Source: CF-13 sp036782775
GTDB taxonomy: Bacteria; Chloroflexota; Dormibacteria; CF-121
DNA length: 64,000 nucleotides
Direction of reading: 5' to 3'
NCBI GenBank assembly: GCA_036782775.1
Contig: DAIPYJ010000009.1
Coordinates: 7,124 to 71,123 of the forward strand
Part shown: positions 32,756-41,478 of the stretch, piece by piece
Position numbering within the stretch: position 1 is the stretch's first letter
Layout of the letters: every line of letters starts with the position of its first letter
Notes under the pieces: model-generated
Told to the model about the DNA's origin: nothing
Seen by the model: the letters and a program-made list of their open reading frames with translations, nothing else
Databases searched by the model: none
Translations under genes and position numbers: made by a program

Positions 32756-32830
32756 CTACGGCGTTACGTTCGCGCCGCCGGCGACGATGGCGCCGAGCAG
32801 GCCAGCAACGATGATCAGCAGCTTCTTCAT
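32756..32830 (-). CDS. Single-span membrane mini-protein (24 residues)
   Basis: The reverse strand reads MKKLLIIVAGLLG then AIVAGGANVTP and a TAG. A two-Lys N-terminus and about 17 hydrophobic residues make a membrane span or a signal peptide-like segment. The ATG at 32830 follows the purine-rich GGGGTGGAAG. A strong terminator 15 bases after the stop makes a tiny monocistronic unit. It lies between a response-regulator gene and the HD-GYP-MFS gene in the same orientation. No family is known to me; possible roles include a small regulator of a membrane protein or a peptide signal. Gene reality rests on SD, hydrophobic pattern and terminator. Confidence 0.6.
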   Translation of the reverse strand: MKKLLIIVAGLLGAIVAGGANVTP

Positions 32831-32971
32831 AACTTCCACCCCCACGAACTGGATTCCATGGATCCCGCGCAGTCCGGACCTGGTGGCCCAAGGCTACGCC
32901 GACAACCCGGCGTGAGGAAATCCCTCGGGTGGGCAGCCGAACCAGCCAATCGATAGCGAACGGTTGTTCGT

Positions 32972-33613
32972 CTAAACATCCAGTTGGACGGCCTGCGCCG
33001 CGGCTTCAGCCCGGGTCTGGACTCGCAGTTTCCGATAGATGTTGCGCAGATGCGATTTGATGGTTCCCTCGCTCAGCCCCAGGCGGCTGGCAATGACCTT
33101 GTTCGCCTTGCCTTCGACGACCATCCGCAAGATCTCCGCCTCGCGGTCGGTCAGGGGCTCAGTCGGCTGGTGCCGGGGACGCCGCATGGTGGCACCCAGC
33201 CGCATGATCACCTTGCGGGTCAGCGCGTCGTCGAGTTGGAACCGACCGGCATGGGCCTCCTGAATGCATCGCGCCAGACTCGCTGGATCGACATCCTTGA
33301 GGACATACCCCGAAGCGCCGGCCGCCACCATGTCCACGATGTCCTCTTCCGCCTCGGATACGGTCAAAGCGAGGATGACACGTTCCGGATCTTCCTCCTT
33401 GATCGCGCGAGTGGCAGCGATGCCGCCCATCTCGGGCATGTTGAGGTCCATCAGGATGACATCGGGCTTTACGCGGCGGGAACGCTCCACCGCCTGGCGG
33501 CCGGTCATGGCCTCGCCTACCAGCTCGATTTCGGGAAAGTCGCGGAGCATGCCCTGGACTCCGGCGCGAAAGATCGGCCGGTCATCCGCAATCAGGACGC
33601 GGACGCGAGTCAC
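32972..33613 (-). CDS. NarL/FixJ-family response regulator
   Basis: 213 residues: receiver domain (acidic pair D10-D11, phospho-acceptor D56 in ILMDLNMPEMGG, Thr in ILALTVSEAEE, Lys in GYVLKDVDP) followed by a LuxR-type HTH (LTDREAEILRMVVEGKANKV, GLSEGTIKSHLRNIYRKL). It is activated by phosphorylation from the adjacent histidine kinase and binds DNA as a dimer. The GTG start overlaps the kinase stop (GTGA, 33610-33613). The nearest downstream candidate target is the small peptide gene. Confidence 0.96.
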   Translation of the reverse strand: MTRVRVLIADDRPIFRAGVQGMLRDFPEIELVGEAMTGRQAVERSRRVKPDVILMDLNMPEMGGIAATRAIKEEDPERVILALTVSEAEEDIVDMVAAGASGYVLKDVDPASLARCIQEAHAGRFQLDDALTRKVIMRLGATMRRPRHQPTEPLTDREAEILRMVVEGKANKVIASRLGLSEGTIKSHLRNIYRKLRVQTRAEAAAQAVQLDV

Positions 33614-35307
33614 TCGCTGCGATCCGGTGGGCCGATCAAGGTGATGATCGTGCCGTCGACGGTCTGACTGACGATCTGGAGATCACCACCCATGAGCTCA
33701 GCACGCTCCCGCATCCCGACCAACCCGTAAGAACCGGCTTTCCTCGGATCCTCGGCGACGCGACGGATGTCAAAACCGCGCCCGTCGTCACGGATGGTCA
33801 GCACCCATGGCATCGACGAGAGGTCGAGCATCACCCAGAGGTTGCGCGCCTGCGAATGCTTGCGGACGTTGGACAGGCCCTCACGCAACACCTGGAAGAT
33901 GACTTCTTTCTGCTCCGCCGGGACGGCTGCCTCTTCACCGCGGATGCTGACCTTGGTCTCGATCAGATTGACTCGGCCAAATTGGTCGACCAGCTTCAAC
34001 ACCGACGCCAGCAGCCCCTCGGAACGGATCGTCTTCGGGCGCAGCGATTGCAGGATGTCGCGGGCACCACTCAGGATCTCTTCGGTCATCGACTGGAGCT
34101 GCATCAGGAGCTGGCCCGCATCGTCGGGATCGCGCTGCCGACGCTGGTCGTAGTACTTGAACAGCGCGACGACGGCCGCCAGATCGGAGGCCAGGCCGTC
34201 GTGAATCTCGCGCGCCAGGTTGAGCCGCTCCTGCAGCACCGCCACCTCGGCCACCTTGATCGCCAGGCTGTTGGCGCGCAGCGCGTTCACCACCTCGCTG
34301 GCGAGGTCCTCCAGCCGGAGCGCGTCACGGCGGTCGAGCCGCCAGGGTGTGTGCCGCAGCAAAACGAGCACGCCGACCGGCTTTTCCAACGGCGGCGAGA
34401 GCGGGATGGCGGTAAAACCGTGGTGGCCGTTCACCAGCCAGGCCGCCTCGTCAGGCGTTAGCTCTTCGGCCGCGAGGTCTTCGATGTTGTAGACCTCATT
34501 CAATTCGAGGGCGCGTTTCAAGAGCCGGCTGTTGATCGGCGCCGACGCTTCGGGAATCGCCAGCGATTCGGTTGGCACCCCCGCTCGCAAAACAAAGCGG
34601 CGCTGGTCGTCGAGCGTGTACACCTGGGTGGCGTCGACCTGAAGCAGGTCGAGCGCCTGCTGTGCCGCGGCGAGCAGGATGGTTTGCAGCGGACCGGAGA
34701 CGTGCTCGGCGACCAGCCGGCCCGGCTGGGTGTCGAGAGCCGGCTGAACCACCGGTTCGGGTTCGGGTTCGGGTTCGGGCTCGGGCTCGGGCTCGGGTTC
34801 GACCTCCGGCTCCGCCGCGGCCTCCGCCTCGGGAGCTTCCGGCTCGACGGTCGGTTGCGCCTCCAGGGCGGCTTCCTCCTGAGTCGCACCCGGTGCTTGC
34901 GGCGGGGTTTCGATTGCTGTATCCGCACTGGGCTGCGGTTCTGCTGGCATGACCGGCTCGGGCGGCTCAGGGGCAGGCGCTGGGACGCTCTCGCGAACCG
35001 CCGCCGCCTCCGTGCGCTCCATCGAGCTGGCAAAGAGCTCGAAGAAGTGATCGAGCACGCGTCGTTCATCAACGCTGAGCTCTCCGTTGACGCCGGCGGT
35101 GAGCTCGCTGGCGGTGGTTCGAGGCGTGTGTTGCTGGGCACGCGGCGACTGGCCCGCCTCCCGGCGCAGGCGGCGGATCAGCTCACGCAACCGCTCGGCG
35201 GCGGCGGCGCGCTGAGCCGGACCGGGGTCGCGACCGCGGGCCTGGGCCAGCTGGTCGGCGATCTCCGGAAAATTGACCTCCAGGTAGTTGACAAGAACGT
35301 CGTGCAT
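33610..35307 (-). CDS. NarL-type sensor histidine kinase with GAF domain and Pro-Glu linker
   Basis: About 565 residues from the ATG at 35307 (MHDVLVNYLEVNFPEIADQL). A helical N-terminal segment is followed by an acidic Pro/Glu-rich linker (EPEPEPE repeat around 34753-34801), a GAF-like sensor domain (LQVDATQVYTLDDQRRFVLR), HisKA_3 with LAREIHDGLASDLAAVVALF (phospho-His) and HATPase_c (LREGLSNVRKHS N box, DDGRGFD, GLVGMRERAELMGG). No transmembrane span is visible, so the kinase senses a cytosolic signal. An in-frame start at 35406 is less likely. It is coupled to the response regulator by a 4-bp overlap. Confidence 0.93.
   Translation of the reverse strand: MHDVLVNYLEVNFPEIADQLAQARGRDPGPAQRAAAAERLRELIRRLRREAGQSPRAQQHTPRTTASELTAGVNGELSVDERRVLDHFFELFASSMERTEAAAVRESVPAPAPEPPEPVMPAEPQPSADTAIETPPQAPGATQEEAALEAQPTVEPEAPEAEAAAEPEVEPEPEPEPEPEPEPEPVVQPALDTQPGRLVAEHVSGPLQTILLAAAQQALDLLQVDATQVYTLDDQRRFVLRAGVPTESLAIPEASAPINSRLLKRALELNEVYNIEDLAAEELTPDEAAWLVNGHHGFTAIPLSPPLEKPVGVLVLLRHTPWRLDRRDALRLEDLASEVVNALRANSLAIKVAEVAVLQERLNLAREIHDGLASDLAAVVALFKYYDQRRQRDPDDAGQLLMQLQSMTEEILSGARDILQSLRPKTIRSEGLLASVLKLVDQFGRVNLIETKVSIRGEEAAVPAEQKEVIFQVLREGLSNVRKHSQARNLWVMLDLSSMPWVLTIRDDGRGFDIRRVAEDPRKAGSYGLVGMRERAELMGGDLQIVSQTVDGTIITLIGPPDRSE
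34753..34801. repeat. Hexanucleotide tandem repeat coding a Pro-Glu linker
   Basis: About eight units of GGTTCG/GGCTCG in the kinase gene, encoding alternating Glu and Pro on the minus strand. Synonymous variation between units is limited, so the run is prone to slippage and length change. Unit length of six keeps the frame. Confidence 0.85.
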
Positions 35308-35427
35308 TTCTGCTCTTGGCGCCGACTTCGATTTATCGAAAGCGGCGAGACGAGGATTGTCAAGGGTAGTTCGGCGGATGTGTCGCGAGCCTCGATCCCT
35401 GTACAAAGATGTTACGGGAGCCGCCGG

Positions 35428-35433
35428 TATAAT
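35428..35433 (+). promoter_or_regulatory. -10 element upstream of the diguanylate cyclase gene
   Basis: A perfect TATAAT at 35428-35433, about 41 bases before the TTG start at 35475, in the region divergent from the histidine kinase gene. No clear -35 partner was found. Confidence 0.5.
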
Positions 35434-35474
35434 TACCCGGTCGCGCGCGGCTTCCCCAGGACCTGTGATTCTGA

Positions 35475-36968
35475 TTGACTGCTGAAACCGCCACTGTCCG
35501 CCTTTCCTACATCGTCAACCATGACGTGACGAAGGCGGCGATGCAAAATTTCCAAGCTCGCACGGGCATCTCGCTTGCCGCCGATTCGGCCGACGGCTAC
35601 CAGATTCCGCCCGGCCTGCCGCAGAACGATTTCTGCTTGCTCATGCAGAACTTCGGCCGCTGCGACATGGTTCCGAACGCATCGACGCCACCGAGCGGGG
35701 ATCAGCCGCAGATTCGGTACGACGGCGCCCAGGTCGGCCATCTCGTGATCCCGATCTGCGACGGGCGCCACCTGCTTGGCCGGCTGGTCAGCGAGCCGTT
35801 CGCGGCAGCGCGCCCCGATTTCGCCAGCGTCTACGAAGTCGCTCGCGCCTTGCCGGTGCATCCGGACAACCTGATGCGCGCCGTGCAGTCGGTGCCGATC
35901 GTTTCGCCGACCGAAGTGATGGAAGCGGCGAACCTGGTGCACACGCTCGTCCAGCACGTCGTCGCTCAAAATTACAAACATCTCGATGAGCTGATGGTGC
36001 TGCGCGCCTTCGACAGCATCATGACGAACCTCAGCTACGAAGTGCTGAGCGACATGATCCTCAACCTGAGCCGGCAGTTGCTGCGCGGCGGCGCCTCGCT
36101 GCTGCTGCTGCCAAGCAGCGAAGGGAAACGGGAGGAAGCCTATGGCGGGCCTGACCCGGATGGGACTGGCGACCTGCGGCGGCTGCTGATCGAGATGAGC
36201 GATTTCGTGCTGCAGTCGAAGCGCCCGCTGTCGGTGCCCGACGCCTCCCAGAGCCCGTGGACGCAGTACCTCCTGGGCCGCGATGACGTTCAAGGCTCGG
36301 TGACGGTCACGCCCCTGCTGCAGCAGGAGCGCGTTCGTGGCACGCTGGGGGTGTACGCGCCCGATGCGAGCCGCGATCCTGAATCGGATCTCCATCTGCT
36401 CTCGATGCTGGCGGCGCAAGCCGTCAACAGCCTGGTAATGCTCGAGCGCCTGGTCGCGAGCGAGGAGCAGGCGCTAACAGACTCGCTCACCGGGCTGTAC
36501 AACTATCGCTTCTTCCAGGAAAGCCTGCAGCGTGAGCTGAGTCGGGCCTCGCGCAGCAGGGCGCCCTTGTCCCTGATCGTGCTCGACCTCGACAACTTCA
36601 AGGTCATCAACGACACGCACACGCATGTCGTCGGCGACCGAGTGCTGCGTCACCTGGCCGACCTGATCCAGCGCCACAGCCGCAAGGCGAACGTCGTCGT
36701 CCGCTATGGCGGCGACGAATTCTGCATCATCGTCCCCGAAGGCGACCTGGATACCGCCCGCGCGGTCGCGGAACGCGTGCTGGCGGAGATTCGCAACAGT
36801 CCCTACGCGGACGAGGCGCACGGCATCCCGCCGCTGGCGCTGTCGGTCAGCGCTGGGGTCACTGCCTACCGGCCGGAAGAAGACAACGCCTTCTCCTTCT
36901 TCAAGCGCGCCGACGAAAACCTGTTGACCGCGAAGCGCAGTGGCAAAGATCGGGTCGTCGCCGAGTAG
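35475..36968 (+). CDS. PocR-like/GAF/GGDEF diguanylate cyclase
   Basis: 497 residues. The N-terminal region with FCLLMQNFGRCDM and HLVIPICDGRHLLGRLVSEPF resembles the PocR ligand-sensing domain. A GAF-like middle (LNLSRQLLRGGASLLLLPSS) precedes a GGDEF domain with an intact active site (LIVLDLDNFKVINDT, VVRYGGDEFCIIVPE at about 412). The usual RxxD inhibitory I-site is not visible, so product feedback may be absent. It makes cyclic-di-GMP. TTG start at 35475. It is divergent from the histidine kinase, opposite in effect to the HD-GYP fusion 3 kb away. Confidence 0.9.
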   Translation: MTAETATVRLSYIVNHDVTKAAMQNFQARTGISLAADSADGYQIPPGLPQNDFCLLMQNFGRCDMVPNASTPPSGDQPQIRYDGAQVGHLVIPICDGRHLLGRLVSEPFAAARPDFASVYEVARALPVHPDNLMRAVQSVPIVSPTEVMEAANLVHTLVQHVVAQNYKHLDELMVLRAFDSIMTNLSYEVLSDMILNLSRQLLRGGASLLLLPSSEGKREEAYGGPDPDGTGDLRRLLIEMSDFVLQSKRPLSVPDASQSPWTQYLLGRDDVQGSVTVTPLLQQERVRGTLGVYAPDASRDPESDLHLLSMLAAQAVNSLVMLERLVASEEQALTDSLTGLYNYRFFQESLQRELSRASRSRAPLSLIVLDLDNFKVINDTHTHVVGDRVLRHLADLIQRHSRKANVVVRYGGDEFCIIVPEGDLDTARAVAERVLAEIRNSPYADEAHGIPPLALSVSAGVTAYRPEEDNAFSFFKRADENLLTAKRSGKDRVVAE

Positions 36969-36973
36969 CCCTT

Positions 36974-37381
36974 TTGATACCGTCCCCCAAGCCTGTCGAC
37001 GCCATCACCCTATTCGTCGAGGACCTCACCGAAGTGAAGCGTTTCTACCAGGAAGTGTTTGGGCTGCCGGTTGTCTTCGAGGATGCCAATTCGGCAGTCT
37101 TTAAGTTTCAGAACGTCCTGATCAATCTCCTCAAGAACGAGGCGGCAGTCGAATTGATCGAGCCTGCCCTCGTCGCCGAGCGCGAGACCGGGTCGCGTTT
37201 CCAACTGACGATTCCGGTGGATGACGTCGATCAGATTTGCGGGCGGCTAAAGTCCAGCGGCATCGATCTGGTGAATGGTCCGATGAACCGGCCGTGGGGT
37301 ATCCGCACCGCTGCCTTCAAAGATCCGGGCGGCCATATTTGGGAAATCGCTCAGCCGCTTGAGAAGGCGGCCGGCGGCTAG
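36974..37381 (+). CDS. VOC family protein (glyoxalase/bleomycin-resistance fold)
   Basis: 135 residues with two beta-alpha-beta-beta-beta modules: ITLFVEDLTEVKRFYQEVFG LPVVFED and FQLTIPVDDVDQICGRLKSSG, ending TAAFKDPGGHIWEIAQPL, where the Glu is a typical metal ligand. Members include lyases, dioxygenases and binding proteins; the substrate is unknown. TTG start at 36974, five bases after the cyclase gene stop, suggests co-transcription with it. Confidence 0.85.
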   Translation: MIPSPKPVDAITLFVEDLTEVKRFYQEVFGLPVVFEDANSAVFKFQNVLINLLKNEAAVELIEPALVAERETGSRFQLTIPVDDVDQICGRLKSSGIDLVNGPMNRPWGIRTAAFKDPGGHIWEIAQPLEKAAGG

Positions 37382-37398
37382 CGCTGGATGCTGGCGGC

Positions 37399-37671
37399 CT
37401 ACCGGCGGCGGTAGGGACGTCCGAGTATTCGCCGAAGAAACCAGGGCAAGGCGGCGGCCATCAGTGGCTGGCGGAGAAACAGCAGGATCTGATCGACCTT
37501 CGGCCCGATCTCGGCGGCGGTGTGCTCCAACTGGAAGCCGTGCTCGTTGAGTTGAGCAAACAGCCGCTCGAGCTCGAGCGCCTCCTCGGCAGCGTAGGCC
37601 GACAGCTCGAACGCGCGTCGCGAGGCTCGTCGATACGCGCGCCAGGCACGGACGAAGTTGACGATCAGCAC
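37399..37671 (-). CDS. Small hypothetical membrane-anchored protein
   Basis: 90 residues from a GTG at 37671: short hydrophobic start, very basic AWRAYRRASRRAFE, a helical Glu/Leu-rich part (EEALELERLFAQLNEH) and a basic tail. Reading the same frame upstream gives VALAAVAVVLFGVGLIVLIV, a clear transmembrane helix that begins at the gyrA stop, but there is no ATG/GTG/TTG there. The true protein may therefore start at a non-standard codon near 37710. It follows gyrA in the same direction. Confidence 0.5.
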   Translation of the reverse strand: MLIVNFVRAWRAYRRASRRAFELSAYAAEEALELERLFAQLNEHGFQLEHTAAEIGPKVDQILLFLRQPLMAAALPWFLRRILGRPYRRR

Positions 37672-37715
37672 GATCAGGCCGACGCCGAAAAGAACGACGG
37701 CGACGGCAGCGAGCG

Positions 37716-40166
37716 CTACTCCTCGGCCTCCTCCGTGCTGCCGACGCCGGCAATCGTCGCCACCGTGTCGCCCTCTTCGAGGCGCATGATGATGACGCCC
37801 TGCGTCTGCCGGCCGGCGATGCGGATGTTCTCGATCGGCGTCCGGATCACCTGGCCGCCTTCGGAAATAACGATCAGTTGCTCCTCCTCCGGATTGACGA
37901 CGACGCGCATGCCGACCAGCGGCCCGGTGCGGTCGGTTATCGCCATCGTATAAACGCCCTGGCCGCCGCGCGAATGCGCTGGATACTCGTCGATCGGAGT
38001 CAGCTTGCCGTAACCGCGGGCCGAGACCACCAGGAGGTATGCCTTCTTTCGGACAATGTCGAAGCCCGCAACCTGCGCCTGCGCTCGCAATGTAATGCCT
38101 CGGACGCCGGTCGTGTCGCGGCCCATGGGACGAACCTGCTTCTCATTGAAGCGGATCGCCTTGCCGTCGGTCGTGGCGATGATGAGCTCATCTGAACCGG
38201 CGCTCAGCTTGACCCAGTTCAGCTCGTCCCCCTCGGCAAGATTGATGGCGATCAGGCCATTCCGGCGGACCTGGCTGTAGAGACGCGCTGGTGTCTTCTT
38301 GATGGTGCCCTGCTTCGTGACCATCACCAGGTAGCGGTCTTCGGCCCAGTCGGTGATACCGATCACCGCGGTGATCTTGTCCTTGGGATCGATGTCGATC
38401 AGGTTGGCGACCGGTAATCCCTTGGCCGACCGGTTGACATCGGGGATCTCGTGGACTCGCAGCCGGAAGACCGAACCGTGGTTGGTGAAGAAGAGCATGT
38501 CCGAATGCGTCGAGGCCACCGCCAGGTGCTCGACGAAGTCGGACTCGACCCGGGCCGCCCCGAGGACACCCTTACCACCGCGGCGCTGCGGCCGGTAGGT
38601 GGTCGCGGGAACGCGCTTGACGTAACCGCGGTGGGTCAGGGTGACGACCACGTCTTCCTTGGGGACGAGATCCTCCTCGTTCAGCTCGATCGATCCCTGG
38701 AAGTCCAGGGTGGTCCGGCGGGCGTCGCCGTACTTCTTCTTGAGGTCGGCGAGCTCGTCCTTGATCAGCAACATGATCTTGGCCTCATGGGCGAGCAGGT
38801 CTTCGAGGTAGGCGATGCGCTTGATGACCTCCTCGTATTCCTCCATGATCTTGTTGCGTTCGAGCCGGGTTAGACGCCCAAGCCGCATGTCGACGATCGC
38901 TTTCGACTGCCGCTCGGAAAGCTTGAAGCGCTCCTGGAGGCGCTCCTGGGCCGTCTTCTCGTCCTGCGACTCCCGGATGGTCTTGATAACCGCGTCGAGG
39001 TTGTCGAGCGCGATCTTGAGCCCTTCGAGGAGATGGGCGCGGTCGCGCGCTCGCTCGAGCTCGTAACGGGTGCGGCGGGTCAGGACCTGGCGGCGATGGT
39101 CGATGTGGTGTTGGAGCAGCGCCTTGAGGTTGAGAACGACCGGACGGCCGTCGACCAGGGCGAGGGAGATCACGCCGAAGGTGGTTTGCAACGCTGTGTG
39201 CTTGTAGAGATTGTTGAGCACGGTGAGGGCGCGGGCATCGCGCTTGAGCTCGATGACGATCCGCATCCCATGGCGGTCCGATTCGTCATTGAGGTCGGCG
39301 ATGCCTTCCAGCTTCCGCTCGTTCGACAGCTCGGCGATGCGCTGCACCAGCGTCGACTTGTTGACCATGTACGGAATCTCGGTGATGATGATCCGCTCGC
39401 GGCCGTTCTTGGCCTCCTCAAAAGTGTGGCGAGCTCGGACGATCAAGCGGCCATGGCCAGTCCCGTAGGCGGCCGCGATGCCCTCATTGCCGATGATGAT
39501 GCCGCCGGTCGGGAAGTCCGGGCCTCTGACGATCTTCATCAAGTCTTCGGTGGTCGCATCGGGATGATCGATCAAGTAGATCTCCCCGTCACAGACCTCG
39601 GCGAGGTTGTGCGGCGGAATGTTGGTCGTCATGCCGACGGCGATGCCCGACGAGCCGTTCACCATCAAGTTGGGCAGTCTGGAGGGGAGCACCGAAGGCT
39701 CGGTCTTGGTCGCCGAGTAGTTGTCGACGAAATCGACGGTGTCTTTTTCCAGGTCGACCAGCATCTCGGCCGCGATGCCGGCCAGTCGCGCCTCGGTGTA
39801 CCGGTAGGCGGCGGCTGAGTCGCCATCGATCGAGCCGAAGTTGCCCTGGCCATCGACGAGCGGATAACGCAGTGAAAAGTCCTGCGCCATGCGAACCAGC
39901 GTGTCGTAGACGGCGGCCTCGCCGTGTGGGTGATAACTCTTGATGACCTCGCCGACGATGGCGGCACACTTCTGGTAGCGCGCGCCGGGCGTCATGCCCT
40001 GCTCCTGCATGGCGAAGAGGATCCGGCGATGCACCGGCTTGAGACCGTCGCGCACATCGGGCAGCGCCCGGCTGACGATGACGCTCATCGCGTAGTCCAT
40101 GTAGCTCGAGCGCATCTCGCTTTCGAGCTGCAGGGGCAGGACGGTTCCGATGTTCAACGGTTCCAT
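37716..40166 (-). CDS. gyrA: DNA gyrase subunit A
   Basis: 816-residue breakage-reunion subunit of gyrase. N-terminal MDYAMSVIVSRALPDVRDGL, catalytic Tyr in AAAYRYTEARLAG, and the C-terminal DNA-wrapping domain with the GyrA box (PQRRGGKGVLG), which separates it from ParC. In the quinolone-determining region the sequence is HPHGEAAVYDTLVRMAQ, with Ala at the position equivalent to E. coli Ser83 and Asp retained at 87. It follows fabF (27 bases) in the run gyrB-plsX-fabF-gyrA. Confidence 0.97.
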   Translation of the reverse strand: MEPLNIGTVLPLQLESEMRSSYMDYAMSVIVSRALPDVRDGLKPVHRRILFAMQEQGMTPGARYQKCAAIVGEVIKSYHPHGEAAVYDTLVRMAQDFSLRYPLVDGQGNFGSIDGDSAAAYRYTEARLAGIAAEMLVDLEKDTVDFVDNYSATKTEPSVLPSRLPNLMVNGSSGIAVGMTTNIPPHNLAEVCDGEIYLIDHPDATTEDLMKIVRGPDFPTGGIIIGNEGIAAAYGTGHGRLIVRARHTFEEAKNGRERIIITEIPYMVNKSTLVQRIAELSNERKLEGIADLNDESDRHGMRIVIELKRDARALTVLNNLYKHTALQTTFGVISLALVDGRPVVLNLKALLQHHIDHRRQVLTRRTRYELERARDRAHLLEGLKIALDNLDAVIKTIRESQDEKTAQERLQERFKLSERQSKAIVDMRLGRLTRLERNKIMEEYEEVIKRIAYLEDLLAHEAKIMLLIKDELADLKKKYGDARRTTLDFQGSIELNEEDLVPKEDVVVTLTHRGYVKRVPATTYRPQRRGGKGVLGAARVESDFVEHLAVASTHSDMLFFTNHGSVFRLRVHEIPDVNRSAKGLPVANLIDIDPKDKITAVIGITDWAEDRYLVMVTKQGTIKKTPARLYSQVRRNGLIAINLAEGDELNWVKLSAGSDELIIATTDGKAIRFNEKQVRPMGRDTTGVRGITLRAQAQVAGFDIVRKKAYLLVVSARGYGKLTPIDEYPAHSRGGQGVYTMAITDRTGPLVGMRVVVNPEEEQLIVISEGGQVIRTPIENIRIAGRQTQGVIIMRLEEGDTVATIAGVGSTEEAEE

Positions 40167-40193
40167 GCAGACCTCTAGTGGGAAAGGTTGTTG

Positions 40194-41468
40194 CTAGTTG
40201 TTGTCAAAGCGCTTCAAGACGATGCAGGCATTCTGGCCGCCAAAACCAAAGGAGTTGGACATGGCGTGGGTGATCTCATGGCGGCGCGATTCATTCGGCA
40301 CGTAGTCCAGGTCGCAGTCAGGATCCGGGTGCTCGAGATTGATCGTCGGATGCACCATTCCCTGGTTGATCGAGAGGATGGTCGCGATCGCTTCCACTGC
40401 GCCGGCCGCGCCGAGCAGGTGGCCGATCATCGACTTGGTGCTCGAGATCGGGATCTGCTTGGCGCGATCGCCCATCACACGCTTGATCGCTGCCGTCTCA
40501 GACTTGTCGTTCAGCTGCGTCGAGGTGCCATGGGCGTTGATGTAATCGATCTGGTCTGGCGTGATGTGCGCGTCCTGGAGCGCCTTGGCCATCGCCCGGG
40601 CCGGGCCATCGCCATTCTCTTCCGGCATGACGATGTGAAAGGCATCGTCGGTGACAGCAAAGCCCACGATCTCGGCGAAGACGTCGGCGCCGCGAGCCTG
40701 AGCGTGCTCCAGGGTCTCCAGCACCAGCATGCCGGCTCCTTCTCCGGGAACGAAGCCGTCACGCTCCGCGTCGAACGGCCGGCTGGCCTTGATCGGATCC
40801 TCGTAATAGGTTGAGAGAACGGTCATGGCCGCAAAAGAGGCCAGGCCAAAACGACAGAGGTTCGCCTCGGCGCCGCCGGCGAGCATCACGTCGGCGTCAC
40901 CGCGCTGCAGCACGCGGTAAGCGTTCCCCAACGCCTGGGTCGAGGCGGCACAGGCGGTCGTGTCCGTGTTGTTGGGCCCTTCGAGACCGAACTGGATCGC
41001 AATCTGGCATGACGCCATGTTGGGGATCACGCGGGGCACGAAAAAGGGCGAGATGCGATCCGGACCGCGCTCGCCGCGCAAGGCGAAAGCTTCGATCTCC
41101 TCCGAAATCTCCTTGAAGCCGCCGATCCCGGTGCCAAGCTCGCAGCCGATCCGGGTGCGATCCTCTTTCTGGAGGTCGAGTCCGGACTGCTCGATCGCCA
41201 TCCTGGCGGCGGCGACGCCGACCTGGCTGAAGCGGGCCATCCGCTTGGCTTCCTTGAAGTCCATGAACTTCTTGGCCTCGAAGTTTTTGAGCTCGCCGAC
41301 GACCTTGACCGGCAGATCGGAGACATCGACCGACGTGGCGATGCCCAACCCCGACCGACCCTCGATCAAGCTGTCCCAGAACTCGGCCAGATTGTTGCCG
41401 TTGGGGGCAAGCACGCCCATGCCGGTGACCACGACACGATGTTCCGGGCGCTCCCCATTCCGCGCCAT
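40194..41468 (-). CDS. fabF: 3-oxoacyl-ACP synthase II (third KAS II)
   Basis: About 424 residues from the ATG at 41468 (MARNGERPEHRVVVTGMGVL). Catalytic Cys in TDTTACAASTQALGNAY, His in YINAHGTSTQLND, His in SSTKSMIGHLLGAAGAVEA. It lies 10 bases downstream of plsX and is embedded between gyrase genes. It is more divergent from the other two than they are from each other around the active-site Cys (AASTQ rather than SSGA/ATGS), which hints at a different acyl preference. Confidence 0.94.
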   Translation of the reverse strand: MARNGERPEHRVVVTGMGVLAPNGNNLAEFWDSLIEGRSGLGIATSVDVSDLPVKVVGELKNFEAKKFMDFKEAKRMARFSQVGVAAARMAIEQSGLDLQKEDRTRIGCELGTGIGGFKEISEEIEAFALRGERGPDRISPFFVPRVIPNMASCQIAIQFGLEGPNNTDTTACAASTQALGNAYRVLQRGDADVMLAGGAEANLCRFGLASFAAMTVLSTYYEDPIKASRPFDAERDGFVPGEGAGMLVLETLEHAQARGADVFAEIVGFAVTDDAFHIVMPEENGDGPARAMAKALQDAHITPDQIDYINAHGTSTQLNDKSETAAIKRVMGDRAKQIPISSTKSMIGHLLGAAGAVEAIATILSINQGMVHPTINLEHPDPDCDLDYVPNESRRHEITHAMSNSFGFGGQNACIVLKRFDNN

Positions 41469-41478
41469 TGGCTCAATG

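Noticed and set aside
34753..34801. Possible CRISPR-like or regulatory repeat
   Set aside because: Units are 6 bp, contiguous and in frame with the coding sequence; there are no spacers.
34684..35478. A plus-strand ORF with Gly/Leu/Phe repeats over the kinase linker
   Set aside because: It reads the hexamer repeat on the wrong strand and has no domain; the kinase frame explains the sequence.
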